Part shown: one piece after another, positions 1 through 8,932 of the stretch
How the letters are laid out: every line of letters begins with the position of its first letter
Numbering within the stretch: position 1 is the first letter of the stretch
Assembly (NCBI GenBank): GCA_030524555.1
Contig: JAUNGK010000004.1
Location: forward strand, 1 to 63,960
Reading direction: 5' to 3'
Source of the DNA: Bacillota bacterium
GTDB lineage: Bacteria > Bacillota > Clostridia > Lachnospirales > Lachnospiraceae
Length of the DNA: 63,960 nucleotides
Translations under genes and position numbers: made by a program
Notes under the pieces: generated by a model
The model's input: the letters and a program-made list of their open reading frames with translations, nothing else
What the model was told of the DNA's origin: nothing
The model's database searches: none

Positions 1-2
1 TC

Positions 3-83
3 AATTCATCTACAAGGGAGCGAATTCAAAACCTGATCCTGGACAGATACCAGCAGGCACTGCTGGAGCCGGATGAGGAGTAA
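3..83 (+). CDS. C-terminal end of an unidentified gene (partial)
   Basis: The window opens inside a reading frame that ends at TAA (81-83). It gives 26 residues ending ALLEPDEE, with a hydrophilic, probably helical segment (RIQNLILDRYQQ). A strong intrinsic terminator follows 12 bases later, which supports a real gene end. The tail is too short to name a family. Confidence 0.55.
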   Translation, partial: NSSTRERIQNLILDRYQQALLEPDEE

Positions 84-94
84 AGGATTAATAA

Positions 95-127
95 GGAGAC
101 CGCCTACAGGGCGGTCTCTTATTATTT
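95..127 (+). terminator. Rho-independent terminator before pth
   Basis: A perfect 9-bp stem, GAGACCGCC (96-104) and GGCGGTCTC (110-118), encloses a 5-base loop and is followed by a T-rich stretch (TTATTATTTT). It closes the upstream partial gene and separates it from pth. Confidence 0.9.
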
Positions 128-179
128 TAAAGTGTAGGAGCAAAAAGTTAAAATACCTCTGCAAAAACGTCGCCAAATA

Positions 180-188
180 TGCTATTAT
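180..188 (+). promoter_or_regulatory. Candidate extended -10 promoter for pth-mfd
   Basis: TGCTATTAT is an extended -10 element (TG, one base, then TATTAT) 55 bases before the pth start. No good -35 box lies 17 bp upstream. The same nine bases occur in the pstS promoter region at 4508-4516. It lies between a terminator and the first gene of an apparent two-gene operon. Confidence 0.4.
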
Positions 189-242
189 GGTTACAATTCG
201 CTGATTGATGAATAAATCATATTAATATAGGAAGGATTAAAA

Positions 243-818
243 ATGTATATTATTGCAGGACTCGGAAATCCCAAAAAGGAATATGATAATACCAGGCATA
301 ATATAGGCTTTGCACTTATTGATGAGCTGGCCGATAAATATAATATTTCAGTTATGGATATTAAGCATAAGGCATTGACCGGAAAGGGCATGATCGGCGG
401 ACATAAGGTGCTTTTGGTTAAGCCGCTTACCTTTATGAATTTAAGCGGGGAAAGTATCAGGCCGTTGGCGGATTATTTTAAGATAGATGCTTCCACCGAG
501 CTGATTGTGGTTTCTGATGATATCAGTCTGCCGCCCGGACAGATCAGGGTTCGAAAGCGGGGAAGCGCCGGAGGGCATAACGGACTTAAAAATATTATTC
601 AGCAGCTTGGCAGTGAGGAGTTTCAAAGAGTCAGAATCGGCGTAGGAGAAAAGCCCAAGGGATACGATCTGGCGGATTATGTGTTGGGACATTTTTCAAA
701 GGAAGAACAGCCTTTTATGAAAGAAGGAATAGAAAAGGCGATTGGCGCAATAGAAATGATGTTGGATGGAGATATTGACGGCGCTATGAACGAATTCAAC
801 CGAAAGGTTTCTCTTTAG
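243..818 (+). CDS. pth: Peptidyl-tRNA hydrolase
   Basis: This cytoplasmic enzyme cleaves peptidyl-tRNAs released from stalled ribosomes, recycling tRNA. At 191 residues it has the normal family length. It opens with the typical MYIIAGLGNPKKEY and the catalytic-histidine segment TRHNIGF (His about residue 20). It then shows KPLTFMNLSG, VSDDISLPPG and the GSAGGHNGL loop, all family signatures. The start has a good AGGAAGG site at 229-235. mfd follows after 21 bases, so the two are probably cotranscribed; pth-mfd adjacency is common in Firmicutes. Confidence 0.97.
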   Translation: MYIIAGLGNPKKEYDNTRHNIGFALIDELADKYNISVMDIKHKALTGKGMIGGHKVLLVKPLTFMNLSGESIRPLADYFKIDASTELIVVSDDISLPPGQIRVRKRGSAGGHNGLKNIIQQLGSEEFQRVRIGVGEKPKGYDLADYVLGHFSKEEQPFMKEGIEKAIGAIEMMLDGDIDGAMNEFNRKVSL

Positions 819-839
819 AGAAAGAAAGGAAAATTTGGC

Positions 840-3800
840 ATGAGAGCGTTAAGCGCACCCCTACAGGAATTGGGGGAATTTGAGGAAATAAAAAAGCAGC
901 TTTCCAAGGAAAGTACCTGTGTAGCATTTACCGGCTGTGTGGAATCACAGAAGCTTCATATGATATACGGACTTAGCGATGGGTTTAAGAATAAGCTCAT
1001 CGTTACTTTCAGTGATTTGAGAGTAAAGGAGCTTATGGAGGAGTACCGCTTTTATGACAGAAATGTGGCGGCTTATCCTGCCAGAGATTTGATTTTTTAT
1101 CAGGCAGATATTCACGGCAACAAGCTTGTGACCGAAAGAATTAAATGTCTGCGGCGCATGCTGGAAGGAAAGCCTGTAACAGTGATCACTACATTTTCCA
1201 GTCTGCTTGCCCCGCAAATACCCTTGTCGGCCTGGGAGGAGCATCTTCTGAAGATTAACACCCGCGCAGCGGTAGATGAAAGAAGGCTTGCGGAAAGATT
1301 AGTGGAAATGGGCTATGAGAAAAGCTATCAGGTGGAGGCACCGGGACAGTTCAGTATTCGTGGCGGAATAGTGGATATTTTTGATTTGACAGAGGAAAAC
1401 CCCTATCGTATTGAGCTGTGGGGGGACGAGGTGGAGTCCATTCGGAGCTTTGATGTGCTTAGCCAGCGTTCCATAGAGAAGCTTTCCGGTATCACCATTT
1501 ATCCGGCAGGTGAGATGTTCCTTTCCGGTCAGCAGCTAAAAGCAGGAATGATTAAAATTGAGAAGGAAGGGAAAAGCTTTGCCGAAAAGCTTCGGGCAGA
1601 GTTCCATACGGAGGAAGCCCGCCGTGTAGAGGTGCAGATAAAGGAGCTGAAGGAACAGATTTTTGAATTTCAGAATCTGGTGAATCTTGATTCCTATATT
1701 CATTATTTTTACCAGGATACAGTGTCCTTTCTTGATTTATTTGACAGGGAAAAAACCTGTGTTTTTGTAGATGAGCCGGCAAGAGTCAGGGAGCATGCCG
1801 AGGCAGTGGAGCTGGAATTTAGGGAAAGCATGATGCACCGGCTGGAAAAGGGATATATTCTTCCGGGGCAGATGGAGCTTTTATGCCCTGTTAAAGAGAT
1901 CGCCGCCAAAATGGAGCTTGGCCGTGTGGTTACCCTGGCGGCGCTGGAGCTTAAAAATTCTCTCTTTAAGCCGGATAAAAAGGCGGATATTTCCGTAAAG
2001 AGCATATCCTCCTACCATAACAGCTTTGAGGCATTGGTTCAGGATTTAAAGCGATACCGTAAGAACGGGTACAGGGTACTGCTTTTATCAGGATCCAGAA
2101 CCAGGGCGTCAAGGCTGGCAGCAGATCTTAGAGACAATGATCTGACGGCTTTTTATACGGAGGATCCTGACCGGGAATTGCAGCCGGGGGAGGTTATGAC
2201 CTTTTACGGCAGGGTCCTGAAGGGCTTTGAGTATCCGCTGATTAAATTTGCGGTTATTTCAGAGAGCGATATTTTTGGAAACGATCAAAAGAAGAAGAAA
2301 AAGAAAAAAACCTATGAAGGCCGTAAGATCAATGATTTTAATGAGTTGAAAATCGGAGATTATGTGGTTCATGAAAATCACGGACTTGGAATTTACCGAG
2401 GCATTGAAAAGGTAGAGGTGGAAAAGGTAGTAAAGGATTACATCAAAATTGAGTATCGGGACGGCGGTAACCTGTATGTTTTGGCAACAGGGCTTGATGT
2501 GATTCAAAAGTATGCCTCCGCAGATGCAAAACGGCCCAAGCTGAACAAGCTTGGAACCCAGGAGTGGACCAGAACCAAAAGTAAGGTCAGGGAGGCTACC
2601 GGTGAGGTTGCAAAGGATCTGGTGGCATTATATGCGGCGCGTCAGCAGAAAAACGGATATCAATACGGAAAGGATACGGTCTGGCAGAAGGAATTTGAGG
2701 AAATGTTTCCCTTTGAGGAGACGGAGGATCAGCTTGCAGCCATTGAAGCCACCAAAAAGGATATGGAAAGCGTAAAGATCATGGACCGCCTGATCTGCGG
2801 TGATGTGGGATACGGAAAGACCGAGATAGCCATCAGAGCGGCATTTAAGGCAGTGCAGGAGGGCAAGCAGGTGGTTTATCTCGTCCCTACTACGATACTT
2901 GCACAGCAGCACTATAATACCTTTGTCCAGAGAATGAAGGATTTCCCAGTGAGAGTGGATCTGCTTTCCAGATTTAGAACTGCTGCCGAACAGAAAAAAA
3001 CGGTGGAGGATTTAAAGAAGGGGTTTGTTGATATCGTAATAGGAACGCATAGGGTGCTTTCTGCGGATGTCATTTATAAAGATTTAGGATTGCTGATCAT
3101 TGATGAGGAACAGCGCTTTGGTGTTGCTCATAAGGAAAAAATCAAAAAGATGAAGGAAAATGTGGATGTGCTTACATTGACTGCAACGCCTATTCCCAGA
3201 ACGCTTCATATGAGTCTTATCGGGATCAGGGATATGAGCGTTTTGGAGGAAGCGCCCAGTGATAGAATGCCTATTCAAACCTATGTGATGGAATATAATG
3301 AAGAGATGGTCAGAGAAGCCATTGTCAGGGAATTGTCCAGAAATGGTCAGGTTTACTATGTTTATAACAGGGTAAACAATATTGCGGATGTGACTGCTTC
3401 CATTCAGGCGCTGGTGCCGGAAGCAAATGTAGCCTTTGCCCACGGACAGATGCAGGAAAGGGAGCTGGAGCGCATTATGTACGATTTCATTAACGGTGAG
3501 ATTGATGTGCTGGTGTCTACCACTATTATTGAAACCGGATTGGATATTTCCAACGTTAACACCATGATCATACATGATTCTGATAATATGGGGCTGTCTC
3601 AGCTTTATCAGCTTAGAGGGCGTGTGGGGAGAAGTAACCGCACCGCCTATGCATTTTTGATGTATAAAAGAGATAAGATGCTTAAGGAGGTGGCGGAAAA
3701 GCGTCTGGCGGCTATTAAGGAGTTTACGGATCTTGGCAGCGGCTTTAAGATTGCCATGCGGGATCTGGAGATCCGCGGGGCAGGAAATCTTCTGGGCGCA

Positions 3801-4382
3801 AAGCAGCATGGCCATATGCAGGCCGTGGGCTATGATCTGTACTGCAAGATGCTCAATGAGGCGGTTAAGAGCCTAAAGGGCATCAGTACCATAGAAGATT
3901 TCGAAACTCTGGTGGACCTGGATGTGGATGCTTTTATTCCGCCGGCTTATATTGTCAATGAGGTACAGAAGCTTGATATTTATAAAAGGATTGCGGGTAT
4001 AGAAAATAAAGGCGAATGTGATGATATGAGAGAGGAGCTGCTTGACCGGTTTGGAAATACGCCGGTGGCGGTTGAAAATCTTCTCCGCATTGCACTTATC
4101 AGGGTCAGCGCCCATAACCTGTATATTACAGAGCTTAAGGGACGAAATGGGGAAATAAGATTTACATTAAAGCCTGATGCAGGCATCAGGCCGGAACAGA
4201 TACCGGTGCTTCTGCAAAAATATGAAAAGCTTTCCTTTAATCATAAGGGAACGCCGTTTTTCCTGTTCCGGTACAAAAGGTGCGGTGTGGTTGAACAGGA
4301 TTCCCAAATGCTGCTTGCATATACGGAGGAGCTTCTTGCAGCTATGGAAGAGATATTATTGGATAGGGCTGGTGTATGCTGA
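840..4382 (+). CDS. mfd: Transcription-repair coupling factor
   Basis: Mfd is a DNA translocase that removes RNA polymerase stalled at lesions and recruits UvrA. The 1180-residue length is normal. A UvrB-like N-terminal half is followed by the RNA polymerase-interacting domain (about 500-570: IGDYVVHENHGLGIYRG) and the RecG-like motor. Motor motifs are Walker A GDVGYGKT (about 654), DEEQ (about 755), TATPIPRT and the RGRVGRS motif. The C-terminal TRCF domain is present. A run of seven lysines (about 482-488) lies in a linker just before the interaction domain. It shares a probable operon with pth and ends at a terminator. Confidence 0.97.
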   Translation: MRALSAPLQELGEFEEIKKQLSKESTCVAFTGCVESQKLHMIYGLSDGFKNKLIVTFSDLRVKELMEEYRFYDRNVAAYPARDLIFYQADIHGNKLVTERIKCLRRMLEGKPVTVITTFSSLLAPQIPLSAWEEHLLKINTRAAVDERRLAERLVEMGYEKSYQVEAPGQFSIRGGIVDIFDLTEENPYRIELWGDEVESIRSFDVLSQRSIEKLSGITIYPAGEMFLSGQQLKAGMIKIEKEGKSFAEKLRAEFHTEEARRVEVQIKELKEQIFEFQNLVNLDSYIHYFYQDTVSFLDLFDREKTCVFVDEPARVREHAEAVELEFRESMMHRLEKGYILPGQMELLCPVKEIAAKMELGRVVTLAALELKNSLFKPDKKADISVKSISSYHNSFEALVQDLKRYRKNGYRVLLLSGSRTRASRLAADLRDNDLTAFYTEDPDRELQPGEVMTFYGRVLKGFEYPLIKFAVISESDIFGNDQKKKKKKKTYEGRKINDFNELKIGDYVVHENHGLGIYRGIEKVEVEKVVKDYIKIEYRDGGNLYVLATGLDVIQKYASADAKRPKLNKLGTQEWTRTKSKVREATGEVAKDLVALYAARQQKNGYQYGKDTVWQKEFEEMFPFEETEDQLAAIEATKKDMESVKIMDRLICGDVGYGKTEIAIRAAFKAVQEGKQVVYLVPTTILAQQHYNTFVQRMKDFPVRVDLLSRFRTAAEQKKTVEDLKKGFVDIVIGTHRVLSADVIYKDLGLLIIDEEQRFGVAHKEKIKKMKENVDVLTLTATPIPRTLHMSLIGIRDMSVLEEAPSDRMPIQTYVMEYNEEMVREAIVRELSRNGQVYYVYNRVNNIADVTASIQALVPEANVAFAHGQMQERELERIMYDFINGEIDVLVSTTIIETGLDISNVNTMIIHDSDNMGLSQLYQLRGRVGRSNRTAYAFLMYKRDKMLKEVAEKRLAAIKEFTDLGSGFKIAMRDLEIRGAGNLLGAKQHGHMQAVGYDLYCKMLNEAVKSLKGISTIEDFETLVDLDVDAFIPPAYIVNEVQKLDIYKRIAGIENKGECDDMREELLDRFGNTPVAVENLLRIALIRVSAHNLYITELKGRNGEIRFTLKPDAGIRPEQIPVLLQKYEKLSFNHKGTPFFLFRYKRCGVVEQDSQMLLAYTEELLAAMEEILLDRAGVC

Positions 4383-4411
4383 GCCAGCAGAAAAGAATAA
4401 CGGTGAGAGGT

Positions 4412-4446
4412 AAACAGTCATGAAGAAAAACTTCATGGCTGTTTTT
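4412..4446 (+). terminator. Rho-independent terminator after mfd
   Basis: The stem AAACAGTCATGAAG (4412-4425) pairs with CTTCATGGCTGTTT (from 4431) with one G-T wobble, around an A5 loop, and runs into a T tract (TTTTT to 4446). It isolates the pst operon from read-through out of mfd. Confidence 0.88.
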
Positions 4447-4451
4447 GCGCC

Positions 4452-4478
4452 TTACATAGTTTTTACAAACAACTTACC
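4452..4478 (+). promoter_or_regulatory. Predicted PhoP-binding Pho box (three direct repeats)
   Basis: TTACA at 4452-4456, TTACA at 4463-4467 and TTACC at 4474-4478 are spaced exactly 11 bp from start to start. Known PhoP boxes in Gram-positive bacteria are TT(A/C/T)ACA-like repeats about one helical turn apart, bound by PhoP dimers upstream of pst genes. The site lies directly after the mfd terminator and ahead of pstS, and a phoP-phoR pair ends the same cassette. The binding itself is inferred. Confidence 0.75.
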
Positions 4479-4507
4479 TGATTGTGATATTTAAGTTTTA
4501 TTTGAAA

Positions 4508-4516
4508 TGCTATTAT
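4508..4516 (+). promoter_or_regulatory. Candidate extended -10 promoter of pstS
   Basis: TGCTATTAT is an extended -10 element with no recognisable -35 box, as expected for an activator-dependent promoter. The three PhoP-type repeats end 29 bases upstream. A second possible -10 (TGTGATATT, 4484-4492) is nearer the repeats, so the transcription start is uncertain. Confidence 0.5.
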
Positions 4517-4589
4517 GCAATCAGAAACGGGGAGCATTAACAGATGATATATTACGAAAATTTAATAATGCTTCGGAATGGAGGAGAAA

Positions 4590-5516
4590 ATGAAAAAGAA
4601 AATTGTTGCAATGATATGTGCAGCGGTAATGACAGCAGGATTGGTGGCATGCGGCTCCGGTGAGGATGCAGCAGCAACGGGCAGTGGGACAGCAGCTTCA
4701 GAAGATGGGGAAGCGGCTTCTGGTGAGGAAACAGCGTCTGAAAATGGTGAGGAAGCAGCTTCGGGTGATAGTACAAAGATCAGTGGAAGCATTTCCATGG
4801 CAGGAAGTACATCTATGGAGAAGCTTGCCAATGCGGTTGCGGAGAGCTTTATGGAGAAGTATCCTGATGTGACGGTAACAGCAGAATTTACCGGTTCATC
4901 GGCAGGTATTGAGGCAGTAATAGCAGGCAGCGTTGATATTGGAAATTCTTCCAGGGCATTAAAGGAAGAGGAGAAGTCAGCGGGAGTGGCTGAAAACATT
5001 GTAGCGATTGACGGTATTGCAGTGGTTCTTGATCCGGCCAACACGGTGGCAGACCTAACAAAGGATCAGCTGATTTCCATCTATAAAGGTGAGATCAGAA
5101 ACTGGAACGAGCTTGGCGGAAGCGATACCCCCATTGTAGTGGTAGGCAGAGAGGCCGGTTCAGGTACAAGGGGAGCCTTTGAAGAACTGCTTGAGATCGA
5201 GGATCAGTGCGTTTATGCAAGTGAGCTTGACAGTACAGGAGCGGTGATTGCCAAGGTGGCTTCCACACCCGGTGCAATCGGATATGCATCCTTAGATGCA
5301 ATTGATGACACGGTTATTGCAGCGTCTCTGGAAGGAGTAGAGGCAACTTCCGAAAACATTAAAGCCGGAAATTATTTCTTAAGCAGACCGTTTGTTATGG
5401 GAACGATGGGTGAAATCTCAGAGCAGAGCGATGCAGTTAAGGCATTGTTTGAATACCTTGCATCAGATGAAGGTAAAGAAGTAATCAAAAAGGTAGGACT
5501 TATTACGGTAGACTAG
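4590..5516 (+). CDS. pstS: Phosphate-binding lipoprotein PstS
   Basis: PstS is the extracellular phosphate-binding protein of the high-affinity ABC importer. It begins MKKKIVAM and has a lipoprotein signal ending in the lipobox LVAC, followed by a low-complexity Ala/Glu/Gly/Ser linker typical of anchored lipoproteins. The phosphate-binding fold shows AGSTSMEKL, GSSAGIEAV and the loop GREAGSGTRGAFEE. The start at 4590 is preferred over 4578 because GGAGG (4580-4584) sits five bases before it and the signal peptide starts there. It is the first gene of the phosphate operon, behind the predicted Pho box. Confidence 0.95.
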   Translation: MKKKIVAMICAAVMTAGLVACGSGEDAAATGSGTAASEDGEAASGEETASENGEEAASGDSTKISGSISMAGSTSMEKLANAVAESFMEKYPDVTVTAEFTGSSAGIEAVIAGSVDIGNSSRALKEEEKSAGVAENIVAIDGIAVVLDPANTVADLTKDQLISIYKGEIRNWNELGGSDTPIVVVGREAGSGTRGAFEELLEIEDQCVYASELDSTGAVIAKVASTPGAIGYASLDAIDDTVIAASLEGVEATSENIKAGNYFLSRPFVMGTMGEISEQSDAVKALFEYLASDEGKEVIKKVGLITVD

Positions 5517-5521
5517 GACTG

Positions 5522-6502
5522 ATGCATGAAAAGGCAGCTTTTCCTGGAATGGAAATGAGGTTAAAGGTGAAGGAACAGGACAGCTTTTCAATTATAGGAA
5601 GCAGGAGAACCGTATCTATAGTAGAGAAAACTGCACAGGGAATTTTTACCCTGTGCGGATTTCTTGCAATATTAGCGGTAGCTTCCATCACAATATATAT
5701 GCTCATAAACGGTACGCCTGCATTATTTCATGTAGGGATAAAGGAAATTTTATTCGGTACGGTTTGGAAGCCTGCATCCGCAGAGCCTTCTTTTGGAATA
5801 CTGTATGTTATTTTGACGTCCATAGTTGGAACGACTCTTGCGGTTTTCCTCGGAGTGCCCATAGGGCTTCTTACAGCGGTTTTTCTGGCGGAGACAGCGC
5901 CTAAACGACTTGCGGCGGTGGTAAAGCCGGCGGTAGAGCTTTTGGCAGGAATCCCCTCTGTGATATACGGACTGCTGGGACTTATGGTATTAAATCCGCT
6001 GATGTATAAGCTGGAGCTGGCAATTTTTAAAAACTCACAGACTCATCAGTTTACCGGAGGCGCTAACTTGCTTTCAGCGGTTCTGGTACTTGCCATAATG
6101 ATTTTGCCTACGGTAATCAACATCAGCGAAGCGGCGCTGCGGGCAGTGCAGCCCCAGATCAAATCAGCTTCCCTGGCACTGGGGGCTTCTCACATACAGA
6201 CCATTTTTAAGGTGATCATTCCGGCGGCCAGGTCCGGTATTATTACGGCAATTGTTTTGGGAGTAGGCCGTGCGATAGGTGAGGCAATGGCAATTACACT
6301 GGTATCGGGAAGCTCTGTAAATGTACCGCTTCCCTTCAATTCCGTCAGGTTCCTGACTACGGCAATTGTCAGTGAGATGGGATATGCGGCAGGAACGCAC
6401 AGACAGGTATTGTTTACAATAGGATTGGTATTGTTCCTGTTTATTATGGTGATTAATATTTCTCTCACCAAAATACTGAAAAAGGAGGATAAGGGGCAGT
6501 GA
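5522..6502 (+). CDS. pstC: Phosphate ABC transporter permease PstC
   Basis: This is one of the two membrane subunits of the PstSCAB phosphate importer. The 326 residues hold about six membrane segments. The permease signature EAALRAVQPQIKSASLALGA contacts the ATPase, and the loop around VGRAIGEAMAITLVSG follows. A soluble tail of about 35 residues precedes the first membrane helix. The start has only a weak ribosome site just after the pstS stop (gap 5 bases), which suggests translational coupling. A few downstream ATGs (5549, 5555) are alternatives. Confidence 0.95.
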   Translation: MHEKAAFPGMEMRLKVKEQDSFSIIGSRRTVSIVEKTAQGIFTLCGFLAILAVASITIYMLINGTPALFHVGIKEILFGTVWKPASAEPSFGILYVILTSIVGTTLAVFLGVPIGLLTAVFLAETAPKRLAAVVKPAVELLAGIPSVIYGLLGLMVLNPLMYKLELAIFKNSQTHQFTGGANLLSAVLVLAIMILPTVINISEAALRAVQPQIKSASLALGASHIQTIFKVIIPAARSGIITAIVLGVGRAIGEAMAITLVSGSSVNVPLPFNSVRFLTTAIVSEMGYAAGTHRQVLFTIGLVLFLFIMVINISLTKILKKEDKGQ

Positions 6503-7368
6503 GCAGTATTATGAATAAAAGAATCAGGCTTTCGGAGCTGGTAGTCAGGCTTTTGATTTATATGGCCGCCATGGTATCGGTGCTGCTTCTTGTAGGAATT
6601 TTATTATATGTGTTTTCCAGGGGCATAGGAAGCGTCAACTTAACCTTCCTGACTACTGTAACCAGTACGCTGAACGGAACGGTAGGAATTGCAGGAAATA
6701 TTGTTAATACATTGTACATTATTGTCATTACGCTGCTTATTGCAACACCTGTGGGGATCGGATCGGCAATTTACTTAAATGAATATGCAAAGCAGGGCAG
6801 ACTGGTACGTGCAATAGAGTTTACCACAGAAATTCTGTCAGGAATCCCCTCTATTTTATTTGGCTTGTTTGGTATGGTATTCTTCGGAAACGTGCTTGGC
6901 CTTGGTTATTCAATTCTGACAGGGAGCCTGACATTGACATTAATGATTCTGCCCCTGATTACAAGAAATACCCAGGAGGCGCTAAAGACAGTTCCGGACA
7001 GCTATAGAAGCGGAGCGTTGGGAATGGGAGCGGCGAAATGGCATATGGTAAGAACCATTTTACTGCCTTCGGCAATGCCGGGTATCCTTACGGGAGTTAT
7101 TCTTGCAATCGGAAGAATTGTAGGAGAATCCGCAGCGCTTTTGTTTACTGCAGGAAGCGGTTATCTGCTGCCTAAAGCGGGGGCAGGGATATTGAAAAAG
7201 GTTTTGGAGTCAGGCGGCACCCTGACGATTCAGCTCTATTTAAGCATGGCAAAGGCAGAATATTCCACTGCATTTGGAATTGCGGTAATACTGCTTTTGA
7301 TCGTCCTTTGTATTAATGCGCTGACTAAATTTATGGCAAGGCGGCTGGATGTAAACAAAGCATCATAA
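6499..7368 (+). CDS. pstA: Phosphate ABC transporter permease PstA
   Basis: This is the second permease of the PstSCAB importer. Its 289 residues have six predicted membrane helices, the EILSGIPSILFGLFG segment and the ATPase-contact loop TQEALKTVPDSYRSGALGMGA. It begins with GTG, overlapping the pstC stop codon by four bases (GTGA), with AGGAGG ten bases upstream; ATG at 6511 is an alternative start. The overlap supports coupled synthesis with its partner. Confidence 0.95.
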   Translation: MSSIMNKRIRLSELVVRLLIYMAAMVSVLLLVGILLYVFSRGIGSVNLTFLTTVTSTLNGTVGIAGNIVNTLYIIVITLLIATPVGIGSAIYLNEYAKQGRLVRAIEFTTEILSGIPSILFGLFGMVFFGNVLGLGYSILTGSLTLTLMILPLITRNTQEALKTVPDSYRSGALGMGAAKWHMVRTILLPSAMPGILTGVILAIGRIVGESAALLFTAGSGYLLPKAGAGILKKVLESGGTLTIQLYLSMAKAEYSTAFGIAVILLLIVLCINALTKFMARRLDVNKAS

Positions 7369-7411
7369 GAAATAAAATACTGAATAAAGGATGAAGAATA
7401 GGAGCCAATAG

Positions 7412-8176
7412 ATGAGTGATAATCAGTATAAGATCATAACGGAGCATCTTGAGCTTTATTATGGTGAAAATCATGCACTAAAGGATATCAATATGAGGAT
7501 TTCCCCCGGGGCGGTGACTGCGTTCATTGGTCCTTCGGGCTGTGGAAAATCCACCTTTTTAAAGACATTAAACAGAATGAATGATCTTGTAGACTGTGTG
7601 CGGATTGAAGGAAAGGTTTATCTGGATGGTGAGGATATTTATGATCCGGGTGTGGACACAACCCTGCTTCGCAAGAAGGTAGGCATGGTGTTTCAACAGC
7701 CCAATCCCTTTCCTATGAGTATTTATGACAACATAGCCTATGGACCGAGAATCCATGGAGTCAAAAATAAGGCCAGACTGGATGAAATTGTAGAAAGCTC
7801 ACTGATCGGCGCAGCAATTTTTGACGAGGTGAAGGATCGGCTGAAAACCTCAGCGCTTGGATTATCCGGTGGACAGCAGCAAAGATTATGTATAGCCAGA
7901 GCGCTGGCAGTGGAGCCGGAGGTTTTGCTTATGGACGAACCGACCTCAGCACTTGATCCTATTTCCACATTAAAAATTGAGGAGCTGATGGAGGAACTGA
8001 AAAAGAAATACACTGTAGTTGTAGTGACCCACAATATGCAGCAGGCAGCCAGGGTTTCCGATTATACGGCGTTTTTCCTGGTAGGAGAGGTGGTAGAATT
8101 TAATACTACCGATAATATCTTTTCAAGGCCGGCGGATAAACGTACGGAAGATTATATAACTGGAAGATTTGGTTAA
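7412..8176 (+). CDS. pstB: Phosphate ABC transporter ATP-binding protein PstB
   Basis: PstB is the cytoplasmic ATPase that powers phosphate uptake. At 254 residues it has the usual length. It shows Walker [10 protein letters not shown], the Q-loop [10 protein letters not shown] typical of PstB, the signature LSGGQQQR, Walker [13 protein letters not shown] and the switch histidine in [12 protein letters not shown] lies just upstream of the start. It falls between pstA and phoU as in the standard operon order. Confidence 0.97.
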   Translation: MSDNQYKIITEHLELYYGENHALKDINMRISPGAVTAFIGPSGCGKSTFLKTLNRMNDLVDCVRIEGKVYLDGEDIYDPGVDTTLLRKKVGMVFQQPNPFPMSIYDNIAYGPRIHGVKNKARLDEIVESSLIGAAIFDEVKDRLKTSALGLSGGQQQRLCIARALAVEPEVLLMDEPTSALDPISTLKIEELMEELKKKYTVVVVTHNMQQAARVSDYTAFFLVGEVVEFNTTDNIFSRPADKRTEDYITGRFG

Positions 8177-8188
8177 GGAGGAGCAGGA

Positions 8189-8851
8189 ATGTCACCCAGA
8201 AATACGTTTGACAATGAGCTTAAGGCGTTAAGGGAAAATGTTTCCGATATGGCAGGCCGGGTTTTAGAAAGCTACGAAGAGCTTTTCGAAGCATTAGAGA
8301 AGCAGTCGGAGGATGTTTTGTACCGTCTTAAAAATATTGATAAAAATGTAAACAAAAGACAAAGAGAGATAGAGTCGCAGTGCCTGTTTCTGATCACAAA
8401 GCAGCAGCCTGTTATAGGAGATTTGAGAGTGGTAACGGCCAGCCTTAAGGTGGTTACCGATATTGAGCGGATCGGAGATCATGTGGCGGATATGGCAGAG
8501 CTTCTGCTGCGTCTTAATATGAAGGATTTATCTCTTTTTTCCGTTCATATTGATACTATGATACTGGCGGTAAAGGAAATGATTTATAAATCGGCAGAAG
8601 CCTTTACGACAAGGGATCTGGAAAGTGCAAAGCAGGTCATTAAATCGGATGACGTGGTGGATGAATGCTTTAATAAGGTTAAAAAGGATTTAATTGAATC
8701 ACTGAAAAGAGAGGTTAAGGACGCAGATGAATGTGTGGATATCCTGATGATTGCCAAATATCTGGAAAAAATAGGTGATCATGCAGTAAATATCGGAGAG
8801 TGGGAGGTATTTCAGGAAACCGGCAATATCAGTGATATGAGATTGCTATAA
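8189..8851 (+). CDS. phoU: Phosphate signalling regulator PhoU
   Basis: PhoU links the Pst transporter to the PhoR kinase and represses the Pho response when phosphate is plentiful. The 220 residues form two three-helix PhoU repeats. Each carries the metal-binding ExxxD-type motif, seen as TDIERIGDHVADMAE and KYLEKIGDHAVNIGEW. A strong AAGGAGGAG site lies directly before the ATG, and pstB ends 12 bases upstream. Confidence 0.97.
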   Translation: MSPRNTFDNELKALRENVSDMAGRVLESYEELFEALEKQSEDVLYRLKNIDKNVNKRQREIESQCLFLITKQQPVIGDLRVVTASLKVVTDIERIGDHVADMAELLLRLNMKDLSLFSVHIDTMILAVKEMIYKSAEAFTTRDLESAKQVIKSDDVVDECFNKVKKDLIESLKREVKDADECVDILMIAKYLEKIGDHAVNIGEWEVFQETGNISDMRLL

Positions 8852-8932
8852 AAATAGTTATACCCAAAAGGGTGGAAATAGTGTAAAATAGAAAACAGGC
8901 AGTTTTTACAACTCACCCGGAGGGATAACACA

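Noticed and set aside
2287..2311. Lysine-rich AAG/AAA run in mfd as a programmed frameshift site
   Set aside because: The frame continues intact through the conserved domains on both sides, and such linkers vary freely in Mfd proteins.
3084..3815. 243-residue minus-strand open frame inside mfd
   Set aside because: Shadow of the conserved Mfd motor domain; no recognisable protein features.
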